Positions 31,732-41,154 of a DNA stretch of 64,000 nucleotides are shown one piece after another (within the stretch, counting starts at the first letter, position 1; the number at the start of each line of letters is the position of its first letter). Origin of the DNA: Mycobacterium sp. 1164985.4 (lineage in GTDB: Bacteria; Actinomycetota; Actinomycetes; Mycobacteriales; Mycobacteriaceae); assembly GCF_001668575.1 (NCBI RefSeq), contig NZ_LZMD01000085.1, positions 62,001-126,000 on the forward strand, written 5' to 3'. The position numbers were made by a program, and so were the translations under genes. Below the pieces are notes generated by a model. That model did no database searches, had not been told where the DNA came from, and saw only the letters and a list, made by a program, of their open reading frames with translations.

Positions 31732-32820
31732 ATGACGACGCCGCTGACGCTGGACTCGATCAAGCAAGCGCCCAAGGCGCTGCTGCACGACCACCTGGAC
31801 GGCGGGCTGCGCCCGGCGACCGTCCTCGAGCTCGCAGAGGCGACCGGTTACGACGATCTGCCCGCAACCGAGGTCGACGACCTGGCGGCGTTCTTTCGCA
31901 CCGCGGCACACAGTGGATCGCTGGTGCGCTATCTGGAGCCGTTCGCCCACACCGTCGGGGTGATGCAGACGCCCGAGGCCCTGCATCGGGTGGCCTACGA
32001 GTGCGTCGAGGACCTCGCGGCGGACAACGTGGTGTACGCGGAGATTCGTTTCGCGCCCGAACTGCACATCGACGGCGGACTGTCGCTGGACGCCGTCGTC
32101 GACGCGGTGATGGCGGGGTTCGCCGACGGTGAGAAGGCGGCCGCCGCGGACGGACGGACCATCACCGTGCGCTGCCTGGTGACCGCCATGCGGCACGCGG
32201 CGCGCTCCCGCGAGATCGCCGAGCTGGCGATCCGGTTCCGCGACAAGGGCGTGGTCGGGTTCGACATCGCCGGAGCCGAGGCCGGATATCCGCCGACGCG
32301 CCACCTCGACGCATTCGAGTACATGCGAAGCAACAACGCGCGCTTCACGATTCACGCGGGGGAGGCGTTCGGCCTGCCGTCGATCCACGAGGCGATCGCG
32401 TTCTGCGGCGCCGACCGCCTCGGCCACGGCGTCCGCATCGTCGACGACATCACCGTCGCACCCGATGGCACCGCGCAACTGGGCCGGCTCGCGGCGCTGC
32501 TGCGCGACAAGCGCATCCCGTTCGAGCTGTGCCCGTCGTCGAACGTGCAGACGGGAGCTGTCGCCAGCATCGCCGAGCATCCCTTCGATCTGCTGGCGCG
32601 GCTGCGGTTCCGCGTCACGGTCAACACCGACAACCGGCTGATGAGCGACACCACGATGACTCAGGAGATGCTGCGACTGGTCGAGACCTTCGGCTACGGC
32701 TGGAGCGACCTGCAGCGGTTCACGATCAATGCGATGAAGTCGGCGTTCATCTCGTTCGACGAGCGGCTGTCGATCATCGACGACGTCATCAAGCCGCGCT
32801 ACGCGGTCCTGATCGGATAG
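31732..32820 (+). CDS. add: Adenosine deaminase
   Basis: This 362-residue zinc metallo-hydrolase converts adenosine and deoxyadenosine to inosine forms. The metal HxH is in [27 protein letters not shown] carries the third His and catalytic Glu; DRLGHGVRI carries the next His; and VNTDNRLMS carries the final metal Asp, in the mycobacterial variant of the usual TDDP. It begins 12 bases after deoA. Together with cdd, deoA, upp and deoD nearby, it recycles nucleosides to bases and sugar phosphates. Confidence 0.95.
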   Translation: MTTPLTLDSIKQAPKALLHDHLDGGLRPATVLELAEATGYDDLPATEVDDLAAFFRTAAHSGSLVRYLEPFAHTVGVMQTPEALHRVAYECVEDLAADNVVYAEIRFAPELHIDGGLSLDAVVDAVMAGFADGEKAAAADGRTITVRCLVTAMRHAARSREIAELAIRFRDKGVVGFDIAGAEAGYPPTRHLDAFEYMRSNNARFTIHAGEAFGLPSIHEAIAFCGADRLGHGVRIVDDITVAPDGTAQLGRLAALLRDKRIPFELCPSSNVQTGAVASIAEHPFDLLARLRFRVTVNTDNRLMSDTTMTQEMLRLVETFGYGWSDLQRFTINAMKSAFISFDERLSIIDDVIKPRYAVLIG

Positions 32821-32850
32821 CCCGCCTTCCTGCGCGAGCGACCTGTAGGG

Positions 32851-34125
32851 CTATTCCTGGCGCAGTCGGGACTCGACGAACGCCTCCAGCGCCTCCCACT
32901 GCTCGACGGCCTTGGCGTACGGCGGGCTGGGCGCGCGCACGGTGTCCGGCTCAAGGACGTGCGCGACGAGCCTGCCGAGCGGCTGCTCCGGGTCGAGGGC
33001 CTGGTCGACGGTCGTGTCCTCCGCGTAGTCGCCGACATCGCGAAGAAGTTCGACGGCGAGTTCCAACTGGTCGTGGTCCAGGGCATCGGGCCCGTCCGCG
33101 AGGTCGTCGACGATGCCGGTGAGCACGTAGACGTTGTCCTCGGTGACCTCGACCTCCAGCGAGCCGTCCGTGGCGGCCGTGCGGATGTCGTCGTAGGTGG
33201 CCAGGCCGGACAGATCGTGGTCATGCTCGTCGGCCAGATAGCGCGCCAGCGCTCGCTCCGAGCCGAAGACGCTGATGCGGCCGTTGCGGCCGAGGAACAC
33301 CGGCTGGTCGTCGAGGTAGCAGCGCAGCGTGTAGTACGTCCCCGCGCTCGTCATCACGCGCACCGGATCGATGCCGACCTTGAGCCAGAAGTCTTCGTCG
33401 CCGCCCAGAACCTGATTCTGCGCCTGCGCGGTCAGAGCGTCGGACTCGTCCTCGGCGTCCTCGTCGTCATCGGCGGCGTCGGTCTCCGCGACCTCGTCGA
33501 TCGCCTCGTCCTCTTCGGGCTCGGGCGCCGGTTCGGCCAATTCGGCTTCGGCCTTCTCGGACGCGACGGCGTCGACGTCCGGGGTGGTGACCAGCTCGTC
33601 GAGTGCGTCGACGACGTTGTCCCAGGCGCGGGCGATGACCGCCTCGATCTCGCCCCACCGCTTGCGTCCGCTACGGCCGGAAAACGAGTCGATTCCGCCC
33701 CCGAGCGTGCCCAGCACCGGGTTGCCGTTGAAAAACCTTGTGACGACCGGGAGTTCGCACACCGAGCCGAGCGAGGAGACGATCACGAGCGTGCGGTGCA
33801 GCTGGCGCACCCGCTCTTCGCTGACCTTCTCCGCAACGATCTCCGGCACGCCGATGACGTCGTACTGGTGCTCTTCGGCCGGGTCGAGACGGTGCGCGTT
33901 TGCCTCGGTGAGCTTGTCCCACGCGGGGTGGTCGGTCAGGTCGTTGTCCTTGTTGGTCCTGACGAATGCGACCAGGTCGGCGACCGATTCGAACACGTAG
34001 AGATCCTCGTCCTTGCCGAGGAAGGCCTCCCACTCGTCGCCTCCATCACGCCAGCGTGGAGCCCATAACGTATAGAGGTCGCCCTTGGTCAAGCCGAGCC
34101 GAATCGACACGATGTCAGCAGCCAT
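32851..34125 (-). CDS. Conserved mycobacterial protein with acidic central linker (Rv3311-like)
   Basis: I do not recognise a catalytic family. The 424-residue protein has an N-terminal globular part (about 1-195) and a C-terminal globular part (about 255-424) that look like related alpha/beta modules. Both contain the pattern of a W/Y-rich strand followed by VFESVADLVAF or VFGSERALARYL. Between them is a strongly acidic, alanine-rich linker (about 200-245; e.g. EETDAADDDEDAEDE-like composition) that is probably disordered. The ATG at 34125 (MAADIVSIRLGLTKGDLYT) is preferred to one 51 bases upstream because TATCCT ends seven bases before it. The position matches Rv3311 next to add. It is convergent with add; 30 bases separate them. 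Confidence 0.75.
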   Translation of the reverse strand: MAADIVSIRLGLTKGDLYTLWAPRWRDGGDEWEAFLGKDEDLYVFESVADLVAFVRTNKDNDLTDHPAWDKLTEANAHRLDPAEEHQYDVIGVPEIVAEKVSEERVRQLHRTLVIVSSLGSVCELPVVTRFFNGNPVLGTLGGGIDSFSGRSGRKRWGEIEAVIARAWDNVVDALDELVTTPDVDAVASEKAEAELAEPAPEPEEDEAIDEVAETDAADDDEDAEDESDALTAQAQNQVLGGDEDFWLKVGIDPVRVMTSAGTYYTLRCYLDDQPVFLGRNGRISVFGSERALARYLADEHDHDLSGLATYDDIRTAATDGSLEVEVTEDNVYVLTGIVDDLADGPDALDHDQLELAVELLRDVGDYAEDTTVDQALDPEQPLGRLVAHVLEPDTVRAPSPPYAKAVEQWEALEAFVESRLRQE

Positions 34126-34241
34126 GGCGGACAGGATAGCTACCCGGGCCGGAAGCGCTTCGTCGAGCACTGTCAAGTGGCACTAGCCCTTGCGTCGGTT
34201 GCGTCGCATCACGGCTGGAATTCAGTTCAGAAAACAGGGGA

Positions 34242-35162
34242 TCAACGTTTGTTATGGGACCAAATGCTCGATATGAGTTGGTACAGCAGCCGGCCGGTCG
34301 ACGGTGGGCTGAACAAGCGATCGTTTTGGGGTCGGTTCATTGCCTGTGCTGCGAAGTCACGAACGAGCAGTGCCCAAAGTTTTGGGCTGCGCATCCGCAA
34401 CATCACTTGCAGGTCGTAGCGCGGTGTCAGCAGGTTCCCGTGCCAGCAGGACAGCGAAATCGAGCTATCGGAGGAGGCGAAGTAGTGCCACCAGGCACGG
34501 GGAAGATACAACACGTCGCCCGGTTCGAGCGTGGTCTGGAAGAGTTGGGCACGTGCGAAGCGCGGATGGGCTTCAAGGTCGGGATGCTCCGGTGCGACTT
34601 GGCTCTTGCTGTGTGAATCCGGGAAGAGGTGCAGATTGAACGCTTCCTCGGGTGCCGCGAGAATCACAATCTTTGTTCCATAGACCTGCACAAAGATGTT
34701 GTCGACGTTGTCATAGTGCAGGCCCGAACGCGTGCTGCCCCCCATCCAGAAGGCCACTTCCTTGATATCGGCCGGTGCGAAAGATGAGAAATCGAAATCG
34801 CGTTCGAGACCCGGCAGGCTGTCGATCGGCTGCTGGCCTATGTAGCAGCGATCGCCGCGGTTCATCAGCTCCACGAATTCACGCACCGTCATGGTTTCGC
34901 TGAAGTCTTCGGCTCGATGGTTGTAGGGCACTTCTGTGTCGGGCAGCCCGACGCTAGCTGTGACTTCGACATCACCGACAACCTCGGCAAGATAAGCCGG
35001 AGACCAGCGACTGACTGCGGTCCATTCGGCGGCCGCGCCCTCAAGCAGAAGCGGACGCTTCTCGCGACGATGCATTTCTAGAGCGGCAGGAATGTCAGCG
35101 CCGCTCGCACGCGGGATGCCGGCCCGCGTCGGTCCTTCGATCCGTTGGAACTGTTGTTGCAT
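34242..35162 (-). CDS. JmjC/cupin_8-type 2-oxoglutarate-dependent oxygenase (probably acquired)
   Basis: This 306-residue protein looks like a cupin-like JmjC oxygenase. The iron ligands are apparent as H149-x-D151 (GLHYDNVDN) and H226 (PRAWWHYFAS), with Lys164 in YGTKIVIL placed to bind 2-oxoglutarate; GDVLYLPRAWWH is a family hallmark. Relatives hydroxylate proteins, RNA or small molecules; the target is unknown. The ATG at 35162 follows a weak GGGGGC; the open frame extends upstream but without family likeness. Base composition is clearly lower in GC than both flanks (32 and 31 of 60 in two lines I counted, against 39-40 nearby). From memory, M. tuberculosis has sapM at this place, so this is a likely insertion. 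Confidence 0.75.
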   Translation of the reverse strand: MQQQFQRIEGPTRAGIPRASGADIPAALEMHRREKRPLLLEGAAAEWTAVSRWSPAYLAEVVGDVEVTASVGLPDTEVPYNHRAEDFSETMTVREFVELMNRGDRCYIGQQPIDSLPGLERDFDFSSFAPADIKEVAFWMGGSTRSGLHYDNVDNIFVQVYGTKIVILAAPEEAFNLHLFPDSHSKSQVAPEHPDLEAHPRFARAQLFQTTLEPGDVLYLPRAWWHYFASSDSSISLSCWHGNLLTPRYDLQVMLRMRSPKLWALLVRDFAAQAMNRPQNDRLFSPPSTGRLLYQLISSIWSHNKR

Positions 35163-35381
35163 CCGTGCCCCCGGCAATGATTTCGCGGCTACTGCAGTGT
35201 TCCGAACATTAGCGCAAATGCATTTCAGCGGAGGGACGGTTCGAAAATGCGGTTTCAGTGTGGAACAGGCGCTTGATCCGCCGCATGGAGCATTGAGCGC
35301 GGCAGTGCGTCGCGAATATCTGTACACACCAACGGTTCATGACCACGTCGCCGCACTTCTTTGGAGACCCGGCTATCTGAT

Positions 35382-36467
35382 TCAGCCCGTCGGTCGCCAA
35401 AATCCCTGAAATCCCTGACCCGCGTTAGCAGTTCGGATTGATGAAAGCTGGACCGGATCGCCGGCCTCGATCATCTGGCCGTTCCCGACGATCATCGCGA
35501 CGTGGCCGTCCCAGACGGCGAGGTCGCCGGGCCGCAGGTCGCCCGGCGAGACGGGCGCGCCGACGTCCTGCTCCTGGGCGAGCCGGGGCAGCGTCAACCC
35601 GGCCTCCGAATACGCCCACTGGGTCAGGCCGCTGCAGTCGAGGCCGACGCCCGGCGTGGTGCCGCCCCAGTCGTACGGCACCCCTAACTGTGTCAGGGCA
35701 TATCGAACGGCGCTCGCGGCCACCGCGTTCGGTGCGGTCGCCGTGCTGCCGTCCGGCAGCCGCACCGCGACACCGTCGCCGAATGTGGCGGCGTCCGGCG
35801 GCTCGGGGCGGGAAACGTCGGCGATGTCGCGCACCAGCGAACCAAGGCCACCCGCCCCGGAACCGAGCCCGCCCGCACTGGACCCCAGCCCGCCGGTCGG
35901 CACGCCTCCGCCACCGAATCCGGGGGCGCTGAAACCCGCAGGCGCGGTGGGCGCCGGTGTGACGGGAGGAGTCGGCGGCGCGGCGGAAAGCCCCGCGGCA
36001 TGCCCGTCCAACTCGGCGCGCAACTCTTCGACGACGGCCACGGCCTCGGCGAGCGATCGCCGCGCCTCGGCGACCAGCTCCTCCGTTGCTCCCGGGGAGT
36101 CGAGGTACGGCTCCAACGCGGCCGCCCGCGCCTCGAATTCGTCCACGATCGCGCGCAGGCGCTCACGGGTGCGGGTTACCGCCATGCCCGCCGCCTCGGC
36201 CGTCGCGCCCAGCCGTCCCACCCGCTCCGCGAGCTCGTCGAGCCTTGCGGCGGCCGCGGAGAACACGCCGGCCGCCGCGTCGGCGCCCGACCCCGCCCAG
36301 TGCTGCACCGTGCGACTCCACGTGTCGCCGGTCGACGCCGACACCTCGCTCAACGCGTCGCGTACATCGCGCAGGGCGCTTGCCAGGTCGGCTCCCGAGC
36401 CGGAGCCGACCAGCGACTCGAGGTCCCGCAGCGGCGCCGTCAGCCCGGCCACCAACGCACTCGGCAT
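35382..36467 (-). CDS. NlpC/P60 (C40) peptidoglycan endopeptidase with WXG-like helical N-terminus
   Basis: This 361-residue protein has a helical N-terminal half (about residues 1-160, with DTWSRTVQHWAGSGADAA resembling a WXG turn and long coiled-coil helices). A Pro/Gly-rich linker (about 161-212) follows, then a C-terminal NlpC/P60 domain. The catalytic triad is visible: Cys278 (GLDCSGLTQWAYSEAG), His322 (WDGHVAMIVGNG) and Glu334, with the His-Glu spacing of 12 as in RipA. There is no signal peptide, so export by a type VII (ESX) system is a reasonable inference given the helical N-terminus and the EspC-like gene three bases upstream. It would cut D-Glu to diaminopimelate bonds in peptidoglycan. 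Confidence 0.82.
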   Translation of the reverse strand: MPSALVAGLTAPLRDLESLVGSGSGADLASALRDVRDALSEVSASTGDTWSRTVQHWAGSGADAAAGVFSAAAARLDELAERVGRLGATAEAAGMAVTRTRERLRAIVDEFEARAAALEPYLDSPGATEELVAEARRSLAEAVAVVEELRAELDGHAAGLSAAPPTPPVTPAPTAPAGFSAPGFGGGGVPTGGLGSSAGGLGSGAGGLGSLVRDIADVSRPEPPDAATFGDGVAVRLPDGSTATAPNAVAASAVRYALTQLGVPYDWGGTTPGVGLDCSGLTQWAYSEAGLTLPRLAQEQDVGAPVSPGDLRPGDLAVWDGHVAMIVGNGQMIEAGDPVQLSSIRTANAGQGFQGFWRPTG

Positions 36468-36470
36468 CGG

Positions 36471-36761
36471 CTACAGGCCGAGGACCCGTGCGCCCGCGCG
36501 GTCGTCCGCGTCGTCATAGGCGAGCGCGGTGCGGTAAGCGGTGTCACCGGTCGCCGAGGCGACATCGCGCAGCGAGGCGACCATGCGTGCCTCCTCGGCG
36601 ACGGCGCCGGCCAGCGCCGCCAGGAACGGCTCGCCGACCGGGCCGAACGCGGTCGCGATCGCGGGCACGGCGGCCAATTTCGCGGCGATGGCGCCCAGTC
36701 GGTCGGCATGCGCGGCGGTGGTCGCGGCCAGGGTTCGGACGGCGTCGGTATCGGCGTGCAT
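36471..36761 (-). CDS. EspC-like (DUF2580) type VII secretion-associated small protein
   Basis: This 96-residue, helix-rich, alanine-rich protein resembles EspC/DUF2580 ESX-associated proteins. It has two amphipathic helices (about 5-32 and 44-80) joined by [11 protein letters not shown], and a Y-x-x-x-(D/E)-like export signal may be read in [12 protein letters not shown]. The ATG at 36761 is used; a GTG 15 bases upstream is possible. The NlpC/P60 peptidase begins three bases downstream, so the pair is a two-gene operon, as expected for a secretion partner and its cargo. Family assignment is by pattern and moderate. Confidence 0.65.
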   Translation of the reverse strand: MHADTDAVRTLAATTAAHADRLGAIAAKLAAVPAIATAFGPVGEPFLAALAGAVAEEARMVASLRDVASATGDTAYRTALAYDDADDRAGARVLGL

Positions 36762-36798
36762 GTGGATAGGACGCACCGCGACGCGTCCCGGTTCCCGC

Positions 36799-36804
36799 TA
36801 TGGT
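36799..36804 (+). promoter_or_regulatory. -10 hexamer, predicted leaderless start of upp
   Basis: TATGGT ends six bases before the upp ATG at 36811 and no Shine-Dalgarno is visible, so the mRNA should begin at the start codon. Confidence 0.5.
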
Positions 36805-36810
36805 CGCCCC

Positions 36811-37434
36811 ATGGATGTGCGCGTGGTCGATCACCCGCTGGCGGCCGCGCGACTGACCACGTTGCGCGATGAGAGCACGAACAACGCCGCGTTTCGGGCC
36901 GCGCTGCGCGATCTCACGCTGATGCTGGTGTACGAAGCCACCCGGGACGCCGCCGTCGAAACCGTCTCGGTGCGCACCCCGCTCACCGAGACGACCGGAT
37001 GCCGGCTCGCCAACCCGCCGTTGCTCGTGCCCGTCCTGCGTGCCGGACTCGGCATGGTCGACCAGGCTCATGCGCTGATACCCGAGGCGCGGGTGGGTTT
37101 CGTCGGCGTCGCACGCGACGAGGAGACGCATCAGCCGACGCCGTACCTGGAGTCGCTGCCCGAGGACCTGAGCACGCAGCCGGTGATCGTGCTCGACCCG
37201 ATGCTCGCGACGGGCGGTTCGATGGTGCACACCGTCGAGCTGTTGTATTCCCGCAACGCCGTTGACATCACGGCGATCTGTGTCGTCGTCGCTCCGGAAG
37301 GCCTTGCCGCACTGGCGAAAGCGGCTCCGGACATCCGGCTGGTCACCGCGACCATCGACGAGGGGCTCAACGAGGTGGCCTACATCGTGCCCGGCCTCGG
37401 CGACGCCGGGGACCGCCAGTTCGGTCCCCGTTAA
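36811..37434 (+). CDS. upp: Uracil phosphoribosyltransferase
   Basis: This 207-residue enzyme makes UMP from uracil and PRPP. The PRPP-binding loop is [14 protein letters not shown]; the base site is [15 protein letters not shown] at the C-terminus; THLRDESTxxxxFR-like [18 protein letters not shown] opens the protein. The ATG at 36811 is supported by the -10 spacing and family start ([18 protein letters not shown]). The stop shares four bases with convergent pmmB. It belongs to the local pyrimidine-salvage set with cdd and deoA. Confidence 0.96.
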   Translation: MDVRVVDHPLAAARLTTLRDESTNNAAFRAALRDLTLMLVYEATRDAAVETVSVRTPLTETTGCRLANPPLLVPVLRAGLGMVDQAHALIPEARVGFVGVARDEETHQPTPYLESLPEDLSTQPVIVLDPMLATGGSMVHTVELLYSRNAVDITAICVVVAPEGLAALAKAAPDIRLVTATIDEGLNEVAYIVPGLGDAGDRQFGPR

Positions 37435-39059
37435 AGGCGCGCGGCGACCTCCCGCAACTCGTCCTGCACGCGTCGTGCCCGTTCCCGCGCCGCCCCCAGA
37501 TCCCTCACCTGGGCGCAGCGAACCTCGATGTAGGACTTGACTTTTGGCTCGGTTCCCGAGGGGCGCACCACGATGCGCACTGAGACATCGTTGTCGCCGC
37601 CGGTCATGATCAACGCGTCGGTGCCGTCCTCGGGCAGCAGGTCGGTGACGGTCACGTCGTATCCGGCGAGCGTCTCGGGCGGGGTCTCCCGCAGCCGGGT
37701 CATCACCGCGGCGGCCTCGTGGGTGGTCTCGACGGGCCGTGACACCGCGGTCGTCGTGTGCACACCGTGGCGGCGGGCCAGGTCGTCGAGCGCGTCGAGC
37801 AGTGTGTGCCCGCGGTCGCGCAACGCGACGATCAGATCGCAGATCAACACCGCGGCGCTGATGCCGTCCTTGTCCCGGACAGCGGAAGGATCGACACAGT
37901 GTCCGATCGCCTCTTCGTACGCATACACCAGCGTGCAACCGCGCAGGTCGTCGTCGGCTCGCGCCAGCCACTTGAAGCCCGTCGGCGTCTCGACGTGTCG
38001 GGCGCCGTGTTCCCGCGCGATCGCCGAGAGCATGCGCGACGACACGAGCGTGCTGGCCACCACGGTGGTCTCCATCACCGGTCCCGGCTCGACCTGCGAG
38101 AGGATGTAATCCCCGAGGAGCCAACCGGTTTCATCGCCGGAGAGCATGCGCCACCCGTCGGGCGTGGGAACGCCGACCGCACATCGGTCGGCGTCCGGAT
38201 CCAGCGCGATGGCGACGTCGGCGTCGACGTCGGCGGCCAATCGCAGCACCGCTTCGACCGCCTCGGGTTCTTCGGGGTTGGCGGTGCTGACCGTGGGGAA
38301 GTCGGCGTCGGGCGCGAACTGGTCATCGACGACGTGCACGTCCTCGAGGCCGGCGCGCACGAACGCGTCGAGCGCGAACTCGCCACCCACACCGTGTAGT
38401 GGGGTGAACGCGATGCGCACGGAACCGTGGGTGTGGCGGATGGTCGCGGCGCGCTCGACATAGCGCTGCACTTCATCGACGCCGCCGGGCGTGACCGCCG
38501 CACGGGGGATCTCATCGGCGTGAGGTGCTTCGGCCATCGCCGACTCGATCTCGCGGTCGGTGGGTGACGCGATCGGGTAGCCGCCGCCGAAGAACACCTT
38601 GAAGCCGTTGTCGGACGGCGGGTTGTGCGAGGCGGTGATTTGGATGCCCGCCGCCGCGGGACGATGGCGCACCGTGAACGCCAGAACAGGGGTGGGCACG
38701 GCCGCGAGGAACAGTGTGACCGGAAAGCCCTGGGCCGCGAGAACTTCAGCGGCGGCCAGCGCGAAGTCGTCGGAACCGTGCCGGGCATCGCGCCCGACGA
38801 TGACGTCCTGGCCGGCCAGGCCGCGGTCCTTGAGCACCTTGGCCACCGCCCAGGTGGCGCGCAGCACGACGGCGAGGTTCATTCCGCTCGGTCCGCCGCG
38901 CAGCGGCCCCCGCAGACCCGCGGTGCCGAACGTCAACGGGTGGGCGAACCGCTGCTCGAGCTCGTCTTCGGAACACTCCGACAGTTCGGCGGCGGTCTTG
39001 GGATCCGGGTCGTGCGAGATCCACTCCTGCGCGGTACTCGTGGTCGGGGACGCAGTCAT
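37431..39059 (-). CDS. pmmB: Phosphomannomutase / phosphoglucomutase (alpha-D-phosphohexomutase)
   Basis: This 542-residue phosphohexomutase has the catalytic phosphoserine loop [16 protein letters not shown], the metal loop [13 protein letters not shown], the sugar-binding [13 protein letters not shown] and [10 protein letters not shown], and the C-terminal phosphate-binding [12 protein letters not shown]. All four domains appear complete. It may act as phosphopentomutase-like or phosphoglucomutase as well as on mannose phosphates; in a nucleoside-salvage neighbourhood, conversion of ribose-1-phosphate is attractive but inferred. The start at 39059 follows a CACACT hexamer by five bases. It corresponds to Rv3308. 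Confidence 0.93.
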   Translation of the reverse strand: MTASPTTSTAQEWISHDPDPKTAAELSECSEDELEQRFAHPLTFGTAGLRGPLRGGPSGMNLAVVLRATWAVAKVLKDRGLAGQDVIVGRDARHGSDDFALAAAEVLAAQGFPVTLFLAAVPTPVLAFTVRHRPAAAGIQITASHNPPSDNGFKVFFGGGYPIASPTDREIESAMAEAPHADEIPRAAVTPGGVDEVQRYVERAATIRHTHGSVRIAFTPLHGVGGEFALDAFVRAGLEDVHVVDDQFAPDADFPTVSTANPEEPEAVEAVLRLAADVDADVAIALDPDADRCAVGVPTPDGWRMLSGDETGWLLGDYILSQVEPGPVMETTVVASTLVSSRMLSAIAREHGARHVETPTGFKWLARADDDLRGCTLVYAYEEAIGHCVDPSAVRDKDGISAAVLICDLIVALRDRGHTLLDALDDLARRHGVHTTTAVSRPVETTHEAAAVMTRLRETPPETLAGYDVTVTDLLPEDGTDALIMTGGDNDVSVRIVVRPSGTEPKVKSYIEVRCAQVRDLGAARERARRVQDELREVAARL

Positions 39060-39108
39060 GGGCGTAGTGTGCCCAATTTCACGGCCGCATATTCCGGCTT
39101 CTGCGCGG

Positions 39109-39903
39109 TCAGAGGCGCGCGACCACCGCCGCGAGCAGGGCGCCCATCCGCACCGCCGACTTCCGCCCCGCCTCCAGCACTTCTTCGTGATTCAGCGGCT
39201 GCCCGGTCATGCCCGCGGCGAGGTTGGTCACCAGCGACACGCCCAGCACCTCGGCGCCCGCCTCGCGCGCGGCGATGGTTTCGTGCACGGTCGACATGCC
39301 GACGAGGTCGGCGCCCAGCGTGCGCAGCATCCGGATCTCGGCGGGCGTCTCGTACTGCGGACCGGGCAACCCGGCGTAGACGCCGTCGGCGAGCTTCGGG
39401 TCGATCTCCCTCGCCAGTTCGCGCAGCCGCGGTGCGTACGCGTCGACCATGTCGACGAACCGGGGTCCGACCAGCGGTGAACGGCCGGTGAGGTTGAGGT
39501 GGTCGTTGATCAGCACCGGCTGGCCGACCGCGAAGTCCTCGCGCAGGCCGCCTGCGGCGTTGGTGAGCACGACCGTATGTACGCCGCCTGCGCATGCGGT
39601 GCGCACGGGATGCACGATGTGGCGCAGGTCGTGGCCCTCGTAGGGATGGATGCGGCCGACGAACACCAGCACCCGGTGATCGGCGATGCGCATCGACAAC
39701 ACCTGGCCGCCGTGGCCTTCCGCCGCCGGGGGCGTGAACCCTGGCAGCTCCGCGACCGGCACCACCGCGACCGGATCACCCAGCCGTTGCACCGCAGGAG
39801 CCCAGCCCGAACCGAGCACCACGGCGACGTCATGGCGGTCGACGCCGGTGCGCTCGCCTAGGGCGGCCGCGGCCTCGGCGGCCAGTGCCTGCGCATCGGT
39901 CAC
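39109..39903 (-). CDS. deoD: Purine nucleoside phosphorylase
   Basis: This 264-residue trimeric-type (PNP/MTAP class) phosphorylase splits inosine, guanosine and deoxy forms to base plus sugar-1-phosphate. Motifs are VVLGSGWAP (phosphate), [36 protein letters not shown], and the base pocket [19 protein letters not shown] ending in [10 protein letters not shown]. The GTG at 39903 has a TAAGCT hexamer eight bases upstream. It is upstream of pmmB on the same strand with 49 bases between, and divergent from amiB1. Confidence 0.94.
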   Translation of the reverse strand: MTDAQALAAEAAAALGERTGVDRHDVAVVLGSGWAPAVQRLGDPVAVVPVAELPGFTPPAAEGHGGQVLSMRIADHRVLVFVGRIHPYEGHDLRHIVHPVRTACAGGVHTVVLTNAAGGLREDFAVGQPVLINDHLNLTGRSPLVGPRFVDMVDAYAPRLRELAREIDPKLADGVYAGLPGPQYETPAEIRMLRTLGADLVGMSTVHETIAAREAGAEVLGVSLVTNLAAGMTGQPLNHEEVLEAGRKSAVRMGALLAAVVARL

Positions 39904-39960
39904 AGTCGGCGAGCTTATCTGTCGGAACCGACGCCCGGCCCCGATGAGATGGCGCAGTGA

Positions 39961-39966
39961 GATACT
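39961..39966 (+). promoter_or_regulatory. -10 hexamer, predicted leaderless start of amiB1
   Basis: GATACT ends six bases before the ATG at 39973 in the 69-base divergent region with deoD. The first base departs from TANNNT, but the spacing is exact. Confidence 0.4.
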
Positions 39967-39972
39967 GCCAAG

Positions 39973-41154
39973 ATGCCAGCACTCGCCGCGTCGGACGTCG
40001 TCGAGGACGCCGTCCAGCGGCGCCGCGACGACCTGGTCGAACTCTCACACTCGATCCACGCCGAGCCCGAGCTCGCATTCGCCGAACACCGCAGCTGCGC
40101 CAAGACGCAAACGCTTGTCGCCGAGTACGGATTCACGGTGACGAAGGCGCCCGCGGGGCTCGAGACCGCGTTTCGCGCCGACTACGGCAGCGGACCACTC
40201 GTGATCGGCGTGTGCGCCGAGTACGACGCGCTCCCCGGCATCGGTCACGCCTGCGGGCACAACATCATCGCGGCCTCGGCCGTCGGCACCGCACTGGCGT
40301 TGGCGGACGTGGCCGATGAACTGGGTTTGACGGTGGTGCTTCTCGGGACCCCGGCCGAGGAGGCCGGCGGGGGAAAGGTGCTGCTGCTGAACGCCGGGAC
40401 CTTTGACGACATCGCCGCGTCGGTGATGCTGCACCCCGGCCCGCTCGACATCGCCGCCGCGCGCTCGCTCGCGCTGTCGCAGGTCGCGGTCCGGTACACG
40501 GGCAGGGAAGCGCACGCCGCCGTGGCTCCCTACCTCGGCCTCAACGCCGTCGACGCGATCACCGTCGCGCAGGTGGCGATCGGCTTGCTGCGCCAGCAGA
40601 TGGCGCCGGGTCAGATGGCGCACGGCATCGTCACCGACGGCGGTCAGGCCACCAACGTCATCCCCGCGCACGCCGAGATGCAGTACACGATGCGGGCCAA
40701 CGATGCGGCCTCGCTGCGCGAACTCGAACAGCGGATGGCCGACTGCTTCCTGGCCGGTGCGGTGGCCACCGGCTGCAGTCACGACGTCGCCGAGACCGAA
40801 CCGAGCTACCACGAACTGACCCCGGACACCTGGCTGGCCGATACCTTCCGCGAGGAGATGCGGCGGGTGGGCCGCGAACCGGTGTCATCCGAGCTGGAGG
40901 CGGCGTTGCCGCTGGGCTCCACGGACATGGGCAACGTCACGCAGGCGATGCCCGGGATCCATCCGATCGTCGGCATCGACGCGGGTGGTGCCTCGGTGCA
41001 TCAGCCGGCGTTCGCCGAGGCCGCCGCGGGCCCGAGCGCGGACAAGGCGGTGGTCGAGGGTGCGGTCATGCTGGCCCGCACGGTCGTTCGCCTGGCGCAG
41101 ACGCCGCAGGAGCGTGACCGGGTGCTGGAGCTGCAGGCGAGGCGGGCGTCATGA
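39973..41154 (+). CDS. amiB1: M20-family amidohydrolase AmiB1
   Basis: This 393-residue metallopeptidase-fold amidohydrolase belongs to M20 subfamily D. Metal ligands are seen in [31 protein letters not shown] (catalytic Glu pair) and [10 protein letters not shown]; the dimerisation lid holds [19 protein letters not shown], and the last ligand region is [14 protein letters not shown]. Substrates in the family are N-acyl amino acids or small peptides; the specific one is unknown. The stop overlaps the ATG of amiA1, a second M20 amidohydrolase, so the two are co-translated and may act on related compounds. Confidence 0.9.
   Translation: MPALAASDVVEDAVQRRRDDLVELSHSIHAEPELAFAEHRSCAKTQTLVAEYGFTVTKAPAGLETAFRADYGSGPLVIGVCAEYDALPGIGHACGHNIIAASAVGTALALADVADELGLTVVLLGTPAEEAGGGKVLLLNAGTFDDIAASVMLHPGPLDIAAARSLALSQVAVRYTGREAHAAVAPYLGLNAVDAITVAQVAIGLLRQQMAPGQMAHGIVTDGGQATNVIPAHAEMQYTMRANDAASLRELEQRMADCFLAGAVATGCSHDVAETEPSYHELTPDTWLADTFREEMRRVGREPVSSELEAALPLGSTDMGNVTQAMPGIHPIVGIDAGGASVHQPAFAEAAAGPSADKAVVEGAVMLARTVVRLAQTPQERDRVLELQARRAS

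Noticed and set aside
35163-35381. Small genes in the gap between the JmjC gene and the NlpC/P60 gene (35209-35400 minus, 35092-35409 plus)
   Set aside because: They overlap each other and the flanking genes, have no ribosome site and no recognisable protein features.
35400-35417. Tandem AAATCCCTG repeat
   Set aside because: It encodes the repeated Gln-Gly-Phe in the C-terminus of the NlpC/P60 protein and needs no other explanation.
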